DNA of 58,211 nt from an uncultured Clostridium sp. (GCA_902493795.1 CABUQZ010000011.1:1-58211), one strand, 5' to 3'. Numbered from the stretch's first letter, positions 1 through 8,736 are shown. The notes: generated from the letters alone by a model not told the origin. A program made the numbers and translations.

Positions 1-282
1 AATTCCATTGTCAAAGATCAATTTTTTCTTTTTTTAGATAGAGTTGTATCAAGATTTTCATCTTAATATCTTTCTCATCTAATGTGTCTAGTTTTCCATA
101 AAACTTTTCACACTATCTATACTTTTTGATATTAAATTTAAATTCATCAAATAAAAAAGTTATATTGCTAATTTTGATATTTTTGAAAGTTCAACTTATC
201 TATTTTTAATTATCATTATTTTAACATATAACTTTATAAACATATATTGTGAATTTTTATTTTTTTATCAAAAGATATCCAC
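1..282. other. Intergenic left edge, no gene seen
   Basis: Very AT-rich sequence downstream of the cysteine synthase gene. I find no convincing ORF, RNA gene or strong terminator hairpin here. It may hold the downstream end of the cysteine synthase transcript. Confidence 0.5.
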
Positions 283-1224
283 TTATATTGCATTAATATC
301 CAAAAGTTCTACGTTATTAGATATTAATTTATCATTACTATCTAACTTTTTCAACAAATCTGTTGATAAATATTTTTTTGAGTCATCTGCAAAAAATGTT
401 ACTACATTATTGTATCCAGAAAGCACTCCTGCTAGAAAATTTGCTCCACTTGAAATACCTACTCCTAGACCTAACTTTCTTGAAAGTAACCTACTCATAT
501 TTATTGCATCTTTATCATCAATTTTTATTATTTTATCTATTATTTTTTTATCCACTAAACTGGGGATAAAGTCATCTCCAATACCTTCAATTTTATGTGG
601 ACCTATTATTTTATTGCTGCTTAATAGTGGCATGCTTTTTGGTTCTAAGGCAATTACTTTAATGTCATTATTATAATTTTTTAATCTTTTTCCTACTCCT
701 ATTAATGTTCCTCCTGTTCCTATTCCACTTACAAAACATTTTACATTCGGAACTTGTTTTAATATTTCTTTTCCAGTTGTTAAGTAATGTGCTTTAATAT
801 TTATCTTATTATTAAATTGATCTGGTCTAAAAGCATTATTAATTCTTGCAAATTGATTAGCTTTTTTAATAGTTTCAAGAAATCCACCATTAACAATATG
901 AATTTTTGCACCATATAGTTTTAATAATTTTCTTCTTTCAACGCTTGCAGTTTTTGGCATAAATATATGAACTGGGTGATTATATAATGCTCCAAGGGAA
1001 GCAAAACTAATTCCAGTGTTTCCAGAAGTAGCTTCAACTATTATTTGATTTTCTTTTAACAATCCTTTTCTTTTTGATTCTTTTAGAATAAAAAGTGCTA
1101 CTCTATCCTTAATACTTCCTGAGTAGTTATAGTACTCAAGTTTAGCAAATATACTTCTTATTGATCCTTTGTATTTATATCTAATTTGGACAATAGGTGT
1201 ATTACCTATTAACTTATCTATCAT
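283..1224 (-). CDS. cysK: Cysteine synthase (O-acetylserine sulfhydrylase family)
   Basis: PLP-dependent beta-substitution enzyme expected to make cysteine from O-acetylserine and sulfide in the cytosol. Visible motifs are SGSIKDR with the Schiff-base lysine at K39, the substrate loop TSGNTG (66-71), the PLP phosphate-binding GIGTGGT (167-173) and a late GISSGAN that supplies the PLP ring-contacting serine. At 313 residues it is close to the usual 300-310, so it looks complete. It is the last minus-strand gene at the left edge, about 150 bp downstream of metG and separated from it by the metG terminator. A CysM or cystathionine beta-synthase-like specificity cannot be excluded from sequence, because the family shares these motifs. 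No T-box or S-box leader is visible upstream. Confidence 0.85.
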   Translation of the reverse strand: MIDKLIGNTPIVQIRYKYKGSIRSIFAKLEYYNYSGSIKDRVALFILKESKRKGLLKENQIIVEATSGNTGISFASLGALYNHPVHIFMPKTASVERRKLLKLYGAKIHIVNGGFLETIKKANQFARINNAFRPDQFNNKINIKAHYLTTGKEILKQVPNVKCFVSGIGTGGTLIGVGKRLKNYNNDIKVIALEPKSMPLLSSNKIIGPHKIEGIGDDFIPSLVDKKIIDKIIKIDDKDAINMSRLLSRKLGLGVGISSGANFLAGVLSGYNNVVTFFADDSKKYLSTDLLKKLDSNDKLISNNVELLDINAI

Positions 1225-1293
1225 TTTATTTCCCCTTTTCTTTTAAGATTTTTATGTTGAAATAAAATGGTGTTTTATATTTCGAACAACATA

Positions 1294-1332
1294 AAAAAAC
1301 TTCATACCATAACTTATGATATGAAAGTTTTA
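1294..1332 (-). terminator. Intrinsic terminator of metG
   Basis: A long imperfect hairpin (AACTTCATA pairing with TATGAAAGTT through one bulge, continued by CATA/TATG) is followed on the minus strand by a run of six or more T. It lies about 50 bp past the metG stop. Confidence 0.7.
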
Positions 1333-1378
1333 TGTCTCACTTTATATGTCCTGTAAATATATAATTTAAATTAATAAA

Positions 1379-2998
1379 TTATTTTTCTTCTTTTTCATCT
1401 ATTCTATTATATAGAATTTGTAAGTTATTTATTTTTATTTCACCTTTAATTTTTTCTTCTTCCCACTTGTATTCATTTAAACCTAACATTTCTTTAATTT
1501 TTAATGAAGCATGAGGAAGAATTGGTGCGATTAAGTTAGCAATATTTGCCATCATATAAGTACAAGTATAAGTTGTATTGTTAAATCCATCCATATCTTC
1601 TTTTACTTGAACCCATGGTTGTTCAGTATCATAATACTTATTTGCTAAATTAATATATTCAATTATTTGGTTAGTTGCATTTCTTAACTCACCTTTTTCA
1701 AAGTAAGCACCTGCTTCTTCGTAACATTTCTTTGTAGCTTCTTCTATTTCTTCAGAGATTTTTCCTTCTTTAATTACACCATCAAACTTTTTATTAATGA
1801 AAGATAGATTTCTATTTACGAAGTTTCCTAACATACCTACTAGATATTTGTTATGAGTTTGAATAATGTCTCCAATAGAACAGCTCATATCATTTGTTTC
1901 TGGTCCTTTGAAAGTAAAGTAAAATCTTAATGAATCACTATCAAACATTTCTAGTAATTCGTTAGCACTTATTAAGTTTCCTTTTGATTTACTCATCTTT
2001 TCGTTATTTAAATTAACATAAGCAGAAGACACTATATAGTCTGGTAATCTGTAATCGTTTTTGATTGCTAATATTAATGCTGGATAAATTGTTGTGTGGA
2101 AAGGAATATTGTCTTTTCCATGAATATAATATGTTTTAAGATTTTTATTATCTTTTGACATAAATTTATCGAAATCAATACCTCTTTTATCTGCTACTTC
2201 TTGACCTACAGATAAGTATCCCAAAACAGCTTCTATCCAAACGTAAATTCTTTTATCTTCATACCCTTTAACTGGAACTGGTACACCCCAATCTAATTGA
2301 CGAGTTGCTGCTCTATCAACAAGACCTGTATTAATATACTTTTGAGCTTCTCCAACTGCATTTTTTCTCCATTTATCTTTATTATCATCTATTAAGTTTT
2401 GAAGTTCCTTTTCAAATACTGGTAACTTAAAGTATAAATGTTTATTCTTTTTCATTACTGTTTTTTCACCACATGTCTTACAGTGTTTATCTAATACTTC
2501 ACTACTATCTAAAGAATCTCCACAGTCATCACATTGATCTCCAGTACTTTTTCCACCACAATGTGGACAAGTTCCTGTTATTTCTCTATCTGATAAGAAT
2601 GTATTACACTTTTCACAGAAATCTTGAAGTTCTTCTTTTTCATAAATGTAACCATTATCCATCATCTTTTTAAATTGTGCTTCTACATATTCTTTGTGAT
2701 GTTCTGTCATTGTACTTGAATATTCATCGTATTCAAATCCTAGATTGTTAAATGTTTTTACAAACTCTTCATGATAATATGTGGCAATCTTTTCTGCTGA
2801 AACATTTTCTTTTCTTGCTCTTTCAGTTATTGGAGTTCCATGACTATCTGATCCAGATACATAAATGACATTGTCACCTTTTCCTCTAAAATACTTTGCA
2901 AGTATATCTCCAGGTAATAAAGCAGCTAAATGTCCAACATGTAAAAAGTAATTTGCATAAGGCCATGCACCACCTATAAAAATATCTCTTTTTTCCAT
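1379..2998 (-). CDS. metG: Methionyl-tRNA synthetase, two-zinc-knuckle type
   Basis: Class I aminoacyl-tRNA synthetase that charges tRNA-Met. The HIGH-like motif is HVGH (20-23) in the context GGAWPYAN, and KMSKS is near residue 334. Between about 125 and 178 there are four CxxC pairs (CEKC, CPHC, CDDC, CKTC), consistent with two zinc-binding knuckles as in archaeal/eukaryotic-like MetRS rather than the single-knuckle Bacillus enzyme. At 539 residues it ends after the anticodon-binding helical domain and lacks the C-terminal EMAPII/Trbp111-type dimerisation domain of many bacterial MetRS. It starts at ATG with a strong SD (aggaggt) 10 nt upstream. It is monocistronic, with its own promoter and terminator. 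There is no T-box leader. Confidence 0.95.
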   Translation of the reverse strand: MEKRDIFIGGAWPYANYFLHVGHLAALLPGDILAKYFRGKGDNVIYVSGSDSHGTPITERARKENVSAEKIATYYHEEFVKTFNNLGFEYDEYSSTMTEHHKEYVEAQFKKMMDNGYIYEKEELQDFCEKCNTFLSDREITGTCPHCGGKSTGDQCDDCGDSLDSSEVLDKHCKTCGEKTVMKKNKHLYFKLPVFEKELQNLIDDNKDKWRKNAVGEAQKYINTGLVDRAATRQLDWGVPVPVKGYEDKRIYVWIEAVLGYLSVGQEVADKRGIDFDKFMSKDNKNLKTYYIHGKDNIPFHTTIYPALILAIKNDYRLPDYIVSSAYVNLNNEKMSKSKGNLISANELLEMFDSDSLRFYFTFKGPETNDMSCSIGDIIQTHNKYLVGMLGNFVNRNLSFINKKFDGVIKEGKISEEIEEATKKCYEEAGAYFEKGELRNATNQIIEYINLANKYYDTEQPWVQVKEDMDGFNNTTYTCTYMMANIANLIAPILPHASLKIKEMLGLNEYKWEEEKIKGEIKINNLQILYNRIDEKEEK

Positions 2999-3026
2999 AA
3001 GGTTTAAACCTCCTTTTTATTTGAAT

Positions 3027-3055
3027 ATTGTAACATATTTTGTGGTATATATCAA
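3027..3055 (-). promoter_or_regulatory. metG promoter
   Basis: On the minus strand TTGATA (3050-3055) is separated by 17 bp from TACAAT (3027-3032), which is preceded by an extended TGT. The predicted start is near 3020, leaving a 5' UTR of about 20 nt, so there is no room for a T-box or SAM riboswitch. The SD overlaps the 12-nt palindrome AGGTTTAAACCT. Confidence 0.65.
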
Positions 3056-3121
3056 TTTTTTAGAAAAAATATCATCAATGATTTTTGTTTTTAAATTGTG
3101 ATTTTATCATCTTATAATATG

Positions 3122-3164
3122 AAAAGAAAAAGAATCCTTTGCATTAATGGTAGTGGATTCTTTT
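3122..3164 (-). terminator. Terminator of the sigma/anti-sigma/lipoprotein operon
   Basis: Perfect 10-bp stem (AAAAGAATCC with GGATTCTTTT) with an 18-nt loop, followed on the minus strand by further T-rich sequence. It lies about 70 bp after the lipoprotein stop codon. Confidence 0.75.
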
Positions 3165-3231
3165 AAAAATATTTTATAAGTTCTTTTTATAATTTTTCTT
3201 GTTTGACAAAAATCTCTAATAATTTCTTGTC

Positions 3232-4290
3232 TTAGTTAATTATTCTTTCGCGCTCATATAACACAGAACCAGCATTTATATTGTCATTATAAACGATTAA
3301 TCTATTTATAGCAGGATCATGGGATAAATCAAGTGTATCTTCAATATGCTTGTATTTCTTTTGTGTAATTTTCCCTTTTTCAAAGGAATCTCTTGTGTTA
3401 TCTATGACAATTTCTGCACCATATCCATCTGATTTTATATCAGTAATTATCAAGTTTCCTTCAATTGTAACTGTTACTAGTCTTAAGTTTGATGGTTCGT
3501 GTTTATGAAGTTTTGTTGTGAATTCATCAAGTGTATCTGGATTCATAATTCTGTCATTTGTTATTACGACATTATTATTTTTAACTGCATCTTCAATACT
3601 ATAATCGTGTGGCAATTTTTCTATATTTTCATATTCAGATTTAGATGGATATAGTTTGATTCTTTCCCTCTGTTCTAAAATTAGATATTTAGAATTATAG
3701 ACATTTTCTTTAAACCAAAGCTGTTCTTTTTCACTGTTATCAACAAGCCCTACTACAATCATATTATCTTCATTAACATCAATAGTAGACCAATTATTAT
3801 AATTTAATTTAATCATTTTATCTATTATATTATCTTTAATTTTTTCAAGTTCCATTCTAACTGGCTCTCTTTTTTTACATTTTCCTGTTAGTGATTCTTT
3901 TTCATTTGTAATATAAACATCATCAATGCCATCTTTTGTATCACACACTAGAACATAGAAATCTATATCACCATATAGCTCTTTTGACTTTTCATATTTG
4001 AATATTTTAGAAGTTCCATCTTTTTGGGTGCTATTATACTCTAAATTATTAATAAAATCAGTAAATCTTATTTTTTTGCTATTCATTTCTACTCTTACTT
4101 TAGAAATGATGCCTTCATTCGAGTAATCAGGAACATCATATAAAAAGAAGATTGTTCTCTCGTCATCCATTGTATATAATTTATAATCATCTTGTTTCAT
4201 TTCTTTTGGTTTTTCTTCTTTTATGTTATTTGATCCACATCCATTAAATAATAATAAAGCTGCAAATATAAATAGTATTTTTTTATACAT
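3232..4290 (-). CDS. Lipoprotein with C-terminal DUF4362-like domain
   Basis: Secreted lipoprotein. It has a short basic N-terminus, a hydrophobic core and the lipobox LFNGC with the lipidated cysteine near residue 18. The last ~120 residues (from VVITNDRIMNPDTL through NRLIVYND) resemble the DUF4362 pattern: a strand-rich 'LVTVTIEGNLIITDI' stretch followed by 'IVIDNTRDSF'. The central part is unrecognised. It is the third gene of a minus-strand operon behind an ECF sigma factor and its anti-sigma factor, with a 12-bp gap to the anti-sigma gene, so it may be part of the sensing arm or a regulon member. It has a good SD (aggaga). The function is unknown. Confidence 0.7.
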   Translation of the reverse strand: MYKKILFIFAALLLFNGCGSNNIKEEKPKEMKQDDYKLYTMDDERTIFFLYDVPDYSNEGIISKVRVEMNSKKIRFTDFINNLEYNSTQKDGTSKIFKYEKSKELYGDIDFYVLVCDTKDGIDDVYITNEKESLTGKCKKREPVRMELEKIKDNIIDKMIKLNYNNWSTIDVNEDNMIVVGLVDNSEKEQLWFKENVYNSKYLILEQRERIKLYPSKSEYENIEKLPHDYSIEDAVKNNNVVITNDRIMNPDTLDEFTTKLHKHEPSNLRLVTVTIEGNLIITDIKSDGYGAEIVIDNTRDSFEKGKITQKKYKHIEDTLDLSHDPAINRLIVYNDNINAGSVLYERERIIN

Positions 4291-4302
4291 TTTAGCTATC
4301 TC

Positions 4303-5010
4303 CTATCGTACAATCGATTTTAGTAAATCAATAAATTCTTTTTCATTCAAATCAGTTGATGTTACATTAAAAGATAATTCATCGTATTCAAATCTTGCTA
4401 TATATTTATTCTCATAATTATAAATATACATATCAACTCCATTAATCCTTGATATTTTATCATCTTTATTTGACGAAGGTGTAGCATCCATATTTTCATT
4501 ATTTTTATGGAAAGCTATTACAATGTGTCTTTTATTTTTTGTGTTAAAGTAATGAAATCTATAAAATTTGTCATTATTTTCTTTTGTGTTATCCTGTAGC
4601 GTGCTTCCCTTTGATAACACTTCCTTATAGTTTTTATTATCTATATCTTCTGGTAATTTTAAATTATCTTCAAAATTAAAATAAGGAATATATTGTCCAT
4701 TGTTTTTATTGGAGTTTATATGTTTATCACTATATGTTGTATCCTTGTTTACTGAAGGATTTAATACAATAATATCTTTATTTATTGTGACATAATTATC
4801 TTTGTTATATTTCGTAGTATTAAAATTGTTAGTGCTTTTAGAAGAAGTGATAACTAACAATAGAATGATTACAGATGCTATAGGAAGTGCATACTTAAGT
4901 CTAAAATGATGCCTACTAGTATCGTCTATTTTTTCAAGTATCGAACAGTAATTATTGTTCTTATCGAAGTCTTTATTTATAGCTTTAACTAATTTACTTT
5001 TATTAGTCAT
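4303..5010 (-). CDS. Membrane-anchored anti-sigma factor (DUF4367-like C-terminus)
   Basis: Likely anti-sigma factor for the adjacent ECF sigma. It has a basic cytoplasmic N-terminal ~40 residues, one transmembrane segment (ALPIASVIILLLVI, near 41-60) and an extracytoplasmic part. The last ~90 residues have the pattern of a DUF4367-like domain ('GVDMYIYNYENKYIARFEYDELSFNV...LNEKEFIDLLKSIV'). No zinc-binding HxxxCxxC motif is seen. The start chosen is ATG at 5010, with SD AAGGAG about 10 nt upstream. A longer reading from TTG at 5031 would place the SD inside the gene. The gene starts 1 nt after the sigma-factor stop, indicating translational coupling. Confidence 0.7.
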   Translation of the reverse strand: MTNKSKLVKAINKDFDKNNNYCSILEKIDDTSRHHFRLKYALPIASVIILLLVITSSKSTNNFNTTKYNKDNYVTINKDIIVLNPSVNKDTTYSDKHINSNKNNGQYIPYFNFEDNLKLPEDIDNKNYKEVLSKGSTLQDNTKENNDKFYRFHYFNTKNKRHIVIAFHKNNENMDATPSSNKDDKISRINGVDMYIYNYENKYIARFEYDELSFNVTSTDLNEKEFIDLLKSIVR

Positions 5011-5011
5011 T

Positions 5012-5554
5012 TTATTTATTCTCCTTTTCAAAATTATGTTTTAATTCTTTTAGTGTTCTAAAAATTAAATTTTTAATATATGATTCCTTAACATTAAGCT
5101 CTTTTGCTATATCTTTAATAGTCATTTCATATTTGTAATATAAATAAAATACTTTTGGAATATCTTGATTTTTCTTTTCTTTCAAATATTTCCAAATAAA
5201 GTTCCAATCACTTTGTTTTATAAATAGTTTTTCTATATCAAGTGAGTCACCAACTGTGTCGATTAGTTCGATATCGTCATTTACTTTTGAAAACAATGAA
5301 ATAGTTTTTAATTTATTTATGAATGTGTAATGTTTTTTTATTTTATTATTCGCAATAGAAATTATAAAAGATTTAATGTGAGTTTCATCTAGCTCTTTGC
5401 TATTTAGTATTTTCCAGAATTCATAATAAGTTTCTTGCAGTATATCATTTGCATCATTAACATCGTGACATTTGACTATGATATACTTTAATACATCATT
5501 ATAAGTTTTATCATATATTTTATTAAATTTATTTAGGTTTTCTTGACTAGCCAT
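5012..5554 (-). CDS. ECF-type RNA polymerase sigma-70 factor
   Basis: Extracytoplasmic-function sigma factor of 180 residues. Region 2 is recognisable in 'VNDANDILQETYYEFWKIL' (about 32-50), and region 4 is a helix-turn-helix in 'EMTIKDIAKELNVKESYIKNLIFRTLKEL' (about 144-172). It heads an operon with an anti-sigma factor and a lipoprotein. Upstream at 5592-5602 the minus strand reads TGAAACTTTTT, which resembles the AAC-type -35 of ECF promoters and could mean autoregulation, but I cannot identify a convincing -10. The signal sensed is unknown. The DUF4367 and DUF4362 partners are typical of envelope-stress systems in Bacillota. Confidence 0.85.
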   Translation of the reverse strand: MASQENLNKFNKIYDKTYNDVLKYIIVKCHDVNDANDILQETYYEFWKILNSKELDETHIKSFIISIANNKIKKHYTFINKLKTISLFSKVNDDIELIDTVGDSLDIEKLFIKQSDWNFIWKYLKEKKNQDIPKVFYLYYKYEMTIKDIAKELNVKESYIKNLIFRTLKELKHNFEKENK

Positions 5555-5642
5555 ATCATCACCTACAATATATTAATCCACATTATTAAATAAAAAGTTT
5601 CATTTATATATAAATAATTTAACATATTTTGAAATATATATG

Positions 5643-5666
5643 AAAAAAACAAGATATTAAATCTTG
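5643..5666 (-). terminator. Terminator of the zinc-ribbon membrane protein gene
   Basis: Short hairpin CAAGAT/ATCTTG with a 5-nt loop, followed on the minus strand by seven T residues. It lies just after the stop of the 5687-6241 gene. Confidence 0.65.
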
Positions 5667-5686
5667 CTTCTTAACAAAAATCTTCT

Positions 5687-6241
5687 TTAAATAACAAAAA
5701 ATAAAAAAATAATGGTGAAAACAATTGATAATAATAGTCCTTTTATATTTTTTTGATTATCTTTTATTACAATTTCTTTAATTTCTTCAAATGACTTATC
5801 ACGATTTAATCTTATTATGGAATTAATTTTATTTTTTCTGTTTTCTAATAATAATCTATCAAAATTAATTACGTAATATAAATAAACTAGTACGCATCCA
5901 CATAAAAGGAATAAAACAGGATAAAATATAGACCCCAAACTTAAAAAGGTCCATCGCTCAATCATAAGCAATATAAAGGGAATAAGTAATAAAGAAAAAA
6001 AAGAAAGAAATGCACACTTATACATTTTCATATATACGGCATAAAAATAGCTAAACAAAAGATAAGGAAGAGAAAACTTTGTATTAATTCTTTTGCTCTT
6101 ATTTGGGTAATATATTTCTAGAAGTTTAACATTAAATATTTCAGAAAATGTATTAACATCGTTTGAAGTAAATAAATATCCACATCTTGGGCAATACTTA
6201 ACACTATTTGGAAGCTTAGATTCACATTTTGGGCAGGTCAT
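5687..6241 (-). CDS. Zinc-ribbon membrane protein, unknown function
   Basis: The N-terminal zinc ribbon has two CxxC pairs (CPKC and CPRC, 17 residues apart). It is followed by a linker and three or four hydrophobic segments: 'PYLLFSYFYAVYM', 'CAFLSFFSLLLIPFILLMI', 'SIFYPVLFLLCGCVLVYLYYV', and a last one at the extreme C-terminus. The architecture is like that of many small Bacillota 'zinc-ribbon domain' membrane proteins of unknown role. I chose the ATG at 6241 because it puts the CPKC directly at the N-terminus, as is typical. An upstream ATG at 6271 adds ten residues but has no SD. It is a single gene, divergent from the ZIP transporter. Confidence 0.6.
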   Translation of the reverse strand: MTCPKCESKLPNSVKYCPRCGYLFTSNDVNTFSEIFNVKLLEIYYPNKSKRINTKFSLPYLLFSYFYAVYMKMYKCAFLSFFSLLLIPFILLMIERWTFLSLGSIFYPVLFLLCGCVLVYLYYVINFDRLLLENRKNKINSIIRLNRDKSFEEIKEIVIKDNQKNIKGLLLSIVFTIIFLFFVI

Positions 6242-6403
6242 AAAATCACACTCACTTTTTTTATTACACATTTATATAATATATGTTTCAACTAGTTTAT
6301 AAACTGTATCATTATCATTTTTTACTTACATTCTACTATTTAAAATAACTTTTACATCTCAATATTTTAGATAATTATAACACTTTTTTCTTTATAAATA
6401 AAT

Positions 6404-6463
6404 GCGGTGTTATTTTGGTAAATTAATTTATTCGCGGTGTTATTTTGGTAAATTAATTTATTC
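6404..6463. repeat. Two tandem copies of a 30-bp repeat
   Basis: An exact 30-bp unit occurs twice head to tail (6404-6433 and 6434-6463), beginning gcggtgttat and ending taatttattc. It lies directly upstream of and overlaps the ZIP transporter promoter, so the TTGGTA used as -35 box is present in both copies. Confidence 0.95.
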
Positions 6464-6473
6464 TTTGTATAAT
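6445..6473 (+). promoter_or_regulatory. Promoter of the ZIP transporter gene
   Basis: TTGGTA (6445-6450) is separated by 17 bp from a perfect TATAAT (6468-6473). The -35 lies in the second copy of the 30-bp tandem repeat. Just downstream, ACCTTCTT (6478-6485) can pair with AAGAAGGT (6507-6514), which contains the gene's SD, so translation could be modulated by SD occlusion. Confidence 0.7.
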
Positions 6474-6519
6474 TAGAACCTTCTTTGTTTTTTTTCATAT
6501 ATTAATAAGAAGGTGTTAT

Positions 6520-7314
6520 ATGATTAATTTTTTTGTTGGTTTAAATCCAGTGATTCAAGCATTACTTGCAACATTATTTACTTGGTTTGTTACACTTTTA
6601 GGGGCTTTATTAGTATTCTTTTTTAAAGGTGTTAATAAAAACTTAATGGATGGAATGTTAGGGTTTGCTGCTGGTATTATGATAGCTGCTTCTTTCTTTT
6701 CACTTTTATCCCCTGCTATTTCAATGATGGATGATCTTAGTATGAATGCATGGGTTGTTGCTTCAATTGGATTCCTTTTGGGTGGAGTTTTACTTTTTAT
6801 TGGCGATAAAGTCTTTGAACACTTTTACGAGTCAGATGAAAAAAGTGTAAGTAAAAAAAGAGCATTAATGCTTATCGTTTCAATTAGTTTACACAATATT
6901 CCAGAAGGTTTAGCAGTAGGAGTTGCTTTTGGATCAATTATGTATAATCTTCCAGGAGCATCATTAGGTAGTGCTTGTATATTAGCTCTTGGAATTGGTC
7001 TTCAAAATTTCCCAGAAGGTACTGCTGTTAGTGTTCCACTATTAAGAGAAGGATATTCTAAAAAGAAAGCATTTTTCTTTGGACAATTAAGTGGATTTGT
7101 CGAACCCATTGCAGGAGTTTTAGGAGCACTTCTTGTATTAAAAGTGAGACTTATTTTACCTTTTTTGTTGTCATTTGCAGCTGGTGCTATGATATATGTT
7201 GTTGTTCAAGAGCTAATTCCTGCTAGTCAATCAAATGAAAAGAAAGACTTGATGGCACTTTTCTCTTTACTAGGATTTACTGTTATGATGATACTAGATA
7301 TTGCTTTAGGATAA
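6520..7314 (+). CDS. ZIP-family metal transporter (ZupT/GufA-like)
   Basis: Polytopic inner-membrane importer of divalent metals such as zinc or iron. The two diagnostic metal-binding motifs of the ZIP family are intact: HNIPEG (125-130) and QNFPEG (162-167). About eight hydrophobic segments are visible across 264 residues, a normal length for bacterial ZIP proteins. It starts at ATG, with the AAGGTG-type SD in a potential hairpin. It is monocistronic on the plus strand with its own sigma-A-type promoter. I see no Zur/Fur box I would defend. The duplicated 30-bp element upstream is a candidate operator. The metal specificity cannot be read from the sequence. Confidence 0.9.
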   Translation: MINFFVGLNPVIQALLATLFTWFVTLLGALLVFFFKGVNKNLMDGMLGFAAGIMIAASFFSLLSPAISMMDDLSMNAWVVASIGFLLGGVLLFIGDKVFEHFYESDEKSVSKKRALMLIVSISLHNIPEGLAVGVAFGSIMYNLPGASLGSACILALGIGLQNFPEGTAVSVPLLREGYSKKKAFFFGQLSGFVEPIAGVLGALLVLKVRLILPFLLSFAAGAMIYVVVQELIPASQSNEKKDLMALFSLLGFTVMMILDIALG

Positions 7315-7386
7315 GATAATTGTATTTTCAGATCACTTTATAAAACTTTTTATATAATTTTTTTAATTTTCATAGATAATATAGTT

Positions 7387-7415
7387 TTGTCTTTTTAGTC
7401 TATAAGTATTATACT
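7387..7415 (+). promoter_or_regulatory. Promoter of the FemAB-type gene
   Basis: TTGTCT (7387-7392), 17-bp spacer, TATACT (7410-7415). The predicted start is just upstream of the SD AAAGGTG (7425-7431). Confidence 0.6.
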
Positions 7416-7437
7416 TTTATTATTAAAGGTGATAATT

Positions 7438-8703
7438 ATGTTGTTCATTGAAAATGTTGATAAAGAAAGATATGAAGAGTTTGTAAAAAATCACAAAATT
7501 AAATCTCATTTTTTACAAAGCTACTCTTGGGGTGAATTTTCTAAAGAAAATAAAATGGTAACTCCATATTATGTTGGTCTTTTAGATGAGAATAAAAATC
7601 TTATTGCTACTGCTCTTCTTTTACAAAGAAAGATGCCTTTAGGTTATTCCTACTTCTACTCTCCTCGTGGATTTGTCTGTGATTATAGTAACTATAAGGT
7701 TATTGAAGAATTTACTGAAAAAATTAAGGAATTTGGTAAAAAAAAGAAAGCAATATTTTTGAAGATTGATCCTGATATTAAACTTCAAAAATTAGATTTA
7801 GATGGAAATAAGATTGAAGGAGAAGATAACTTCAAACTTGTAGATTATTTAAAAAAGCTTGGTTATAAACATTTGGGGTTTAATAAAGCTTTTGAACATA
7901 ATCAACCTAGATATACTTTTAGACTTGATTTAAAAGACGGAATAGAAAGTGTTACAAATAATTTTCACTCTACTACTAAGAAAGTAATAAATAAAGGTAA
8001 TCCTTATTCATTAGAAGTATATAAAAATGATGAAAAGTATATTGATGATTTTTACAAGACAATGCAAGAGACTGCTTCTAGGGAAAATATATGTATATAT
8101 TCAAAAAAATATTACTTAAACTTTTATAAAGATTTACATAAAGATGATCATAGTGATATTTATATTGTTTACTTAAATAAAAAGAAGACTTCTCTTATAT
8201 TTGAAAAAAACCTTGCTGATTTAAATAAAAGTATTGAAAATCTAACTAATGAAAATAAGAAAAAAGAATTAGAAAACCAAAGAAATAAAATAATGAAACT
8301 ACTTGATGAGATAAATGAAGTTAAGGAAGATAAAATTCCACTTTCATCAATTATTACTGCAAAGTATGGTGATAAGGTATGGACTATTCATGGTGGTAAC
8401 AGCACACTTTTAAGAAGTATGAATTCAAACTATTTAATTTACTATGAAATAATCAAAGATGCTTGTTCAAGTGGATATAAAACAATAGATTTCTTTGGTA
8501 CATCTTATAATCCTAGTCAAGATGATCCTGAATATGGAATTTGGTTATTTAAGAAAAGACTTGGTGGAGAATATACGGAATTCATTGGAGAATTTGATTA
8601 TGTATTTAAAAAGGTTACATATAAAATGTTCAATATTTTAATTAAAATTCGTAGAAAAAGAGCTAAAAGAAAAAGAAAGCAACAAAATAACAATCTTAAA
8701 TGA
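7438..8703 (+). CDS. FemAB/MurM-type peptidoglycan aminoacyltransferase
   Basis: Predicted aminoacyl-tRNA-dependent transferase that adds amino acids to the peptidoglycan cross-bridge at the inner face of the membrane. It has the double GNAT-fold arrangement of the FemABX family: the N-terminal half contains 'HFLQSYSWGEFSK' and 'YFYSPRGFVCDY', and the C-terminal half contains 'WTIHGGNS' and 'TIDFFGTS...GIWLFKKRLGGEYTEFIGEFD'. Between them is a lysine/glutamate-rich coiled coil (about 255-300), as in FemA/MurM. It starts at ATG 7438, 6 nt after SD AAAGGTG. The GTG at 7429 lies within the SD and is rejected. It ends in TGA. It implies a walled cell with a branched or bridged peptidoglycan. Confidence 0.88.
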   Translation: MLFIENVDKERYEEFVKNHKIKSHFLQSYSWGEFSKENKMVTPYYVGLLDENKNLIATALLLQRKMPLGYSYFYSPRGFVCDYSNYKVIEEFTEKIKEFGKKKKAIFLKIDPDIKLQKLDLDGNKIEGEDNFKLVDYLKKLGYKHLGFNKAFEHNQPRYTFRLDLKDGIESVTNNFHSTTKKVINKGNPYSLEVYKNDEKYIDDFYKTMQETASRENICIYSKKYYLNFYKDLHKDDHSDIYIVYLNKKKTSLIFEKNLADLNKSIENLTNENKKKELENQRNKIMKLLDEINEVKEDKIPLSSIITAKYGDKVWTIHGGNSTLLRSMNSNYLIYYEIIKDACSSGYKTIDFFGTSYNPSQDDPEYGIWLFKKRLGGEYTEFIGEFDYVFKKVTYKMFNILIKIRRKRAKRKRKQQNNNLK

Positions 8704-8715
8704 TTGTTTTTGTTT
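8689..8715 (+). terminator. Terminator of the FemAB-type gene
   Basis: Stem AACAATC/GATTGTT overlapping the stop codon, followed by a T-rich run (ttttgttt). Confidence 0.6.
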
Positions 8716-8736
8716 GTTATTAAATACTTATTAATG

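Noticed and set aside
3000..3126. T-box or SAM riboswitch upstream of metG
   Set aside because: The promoter lies ~25-55 bp from the start, so the leader is too short; no specifier or anti-terminator sequence found.
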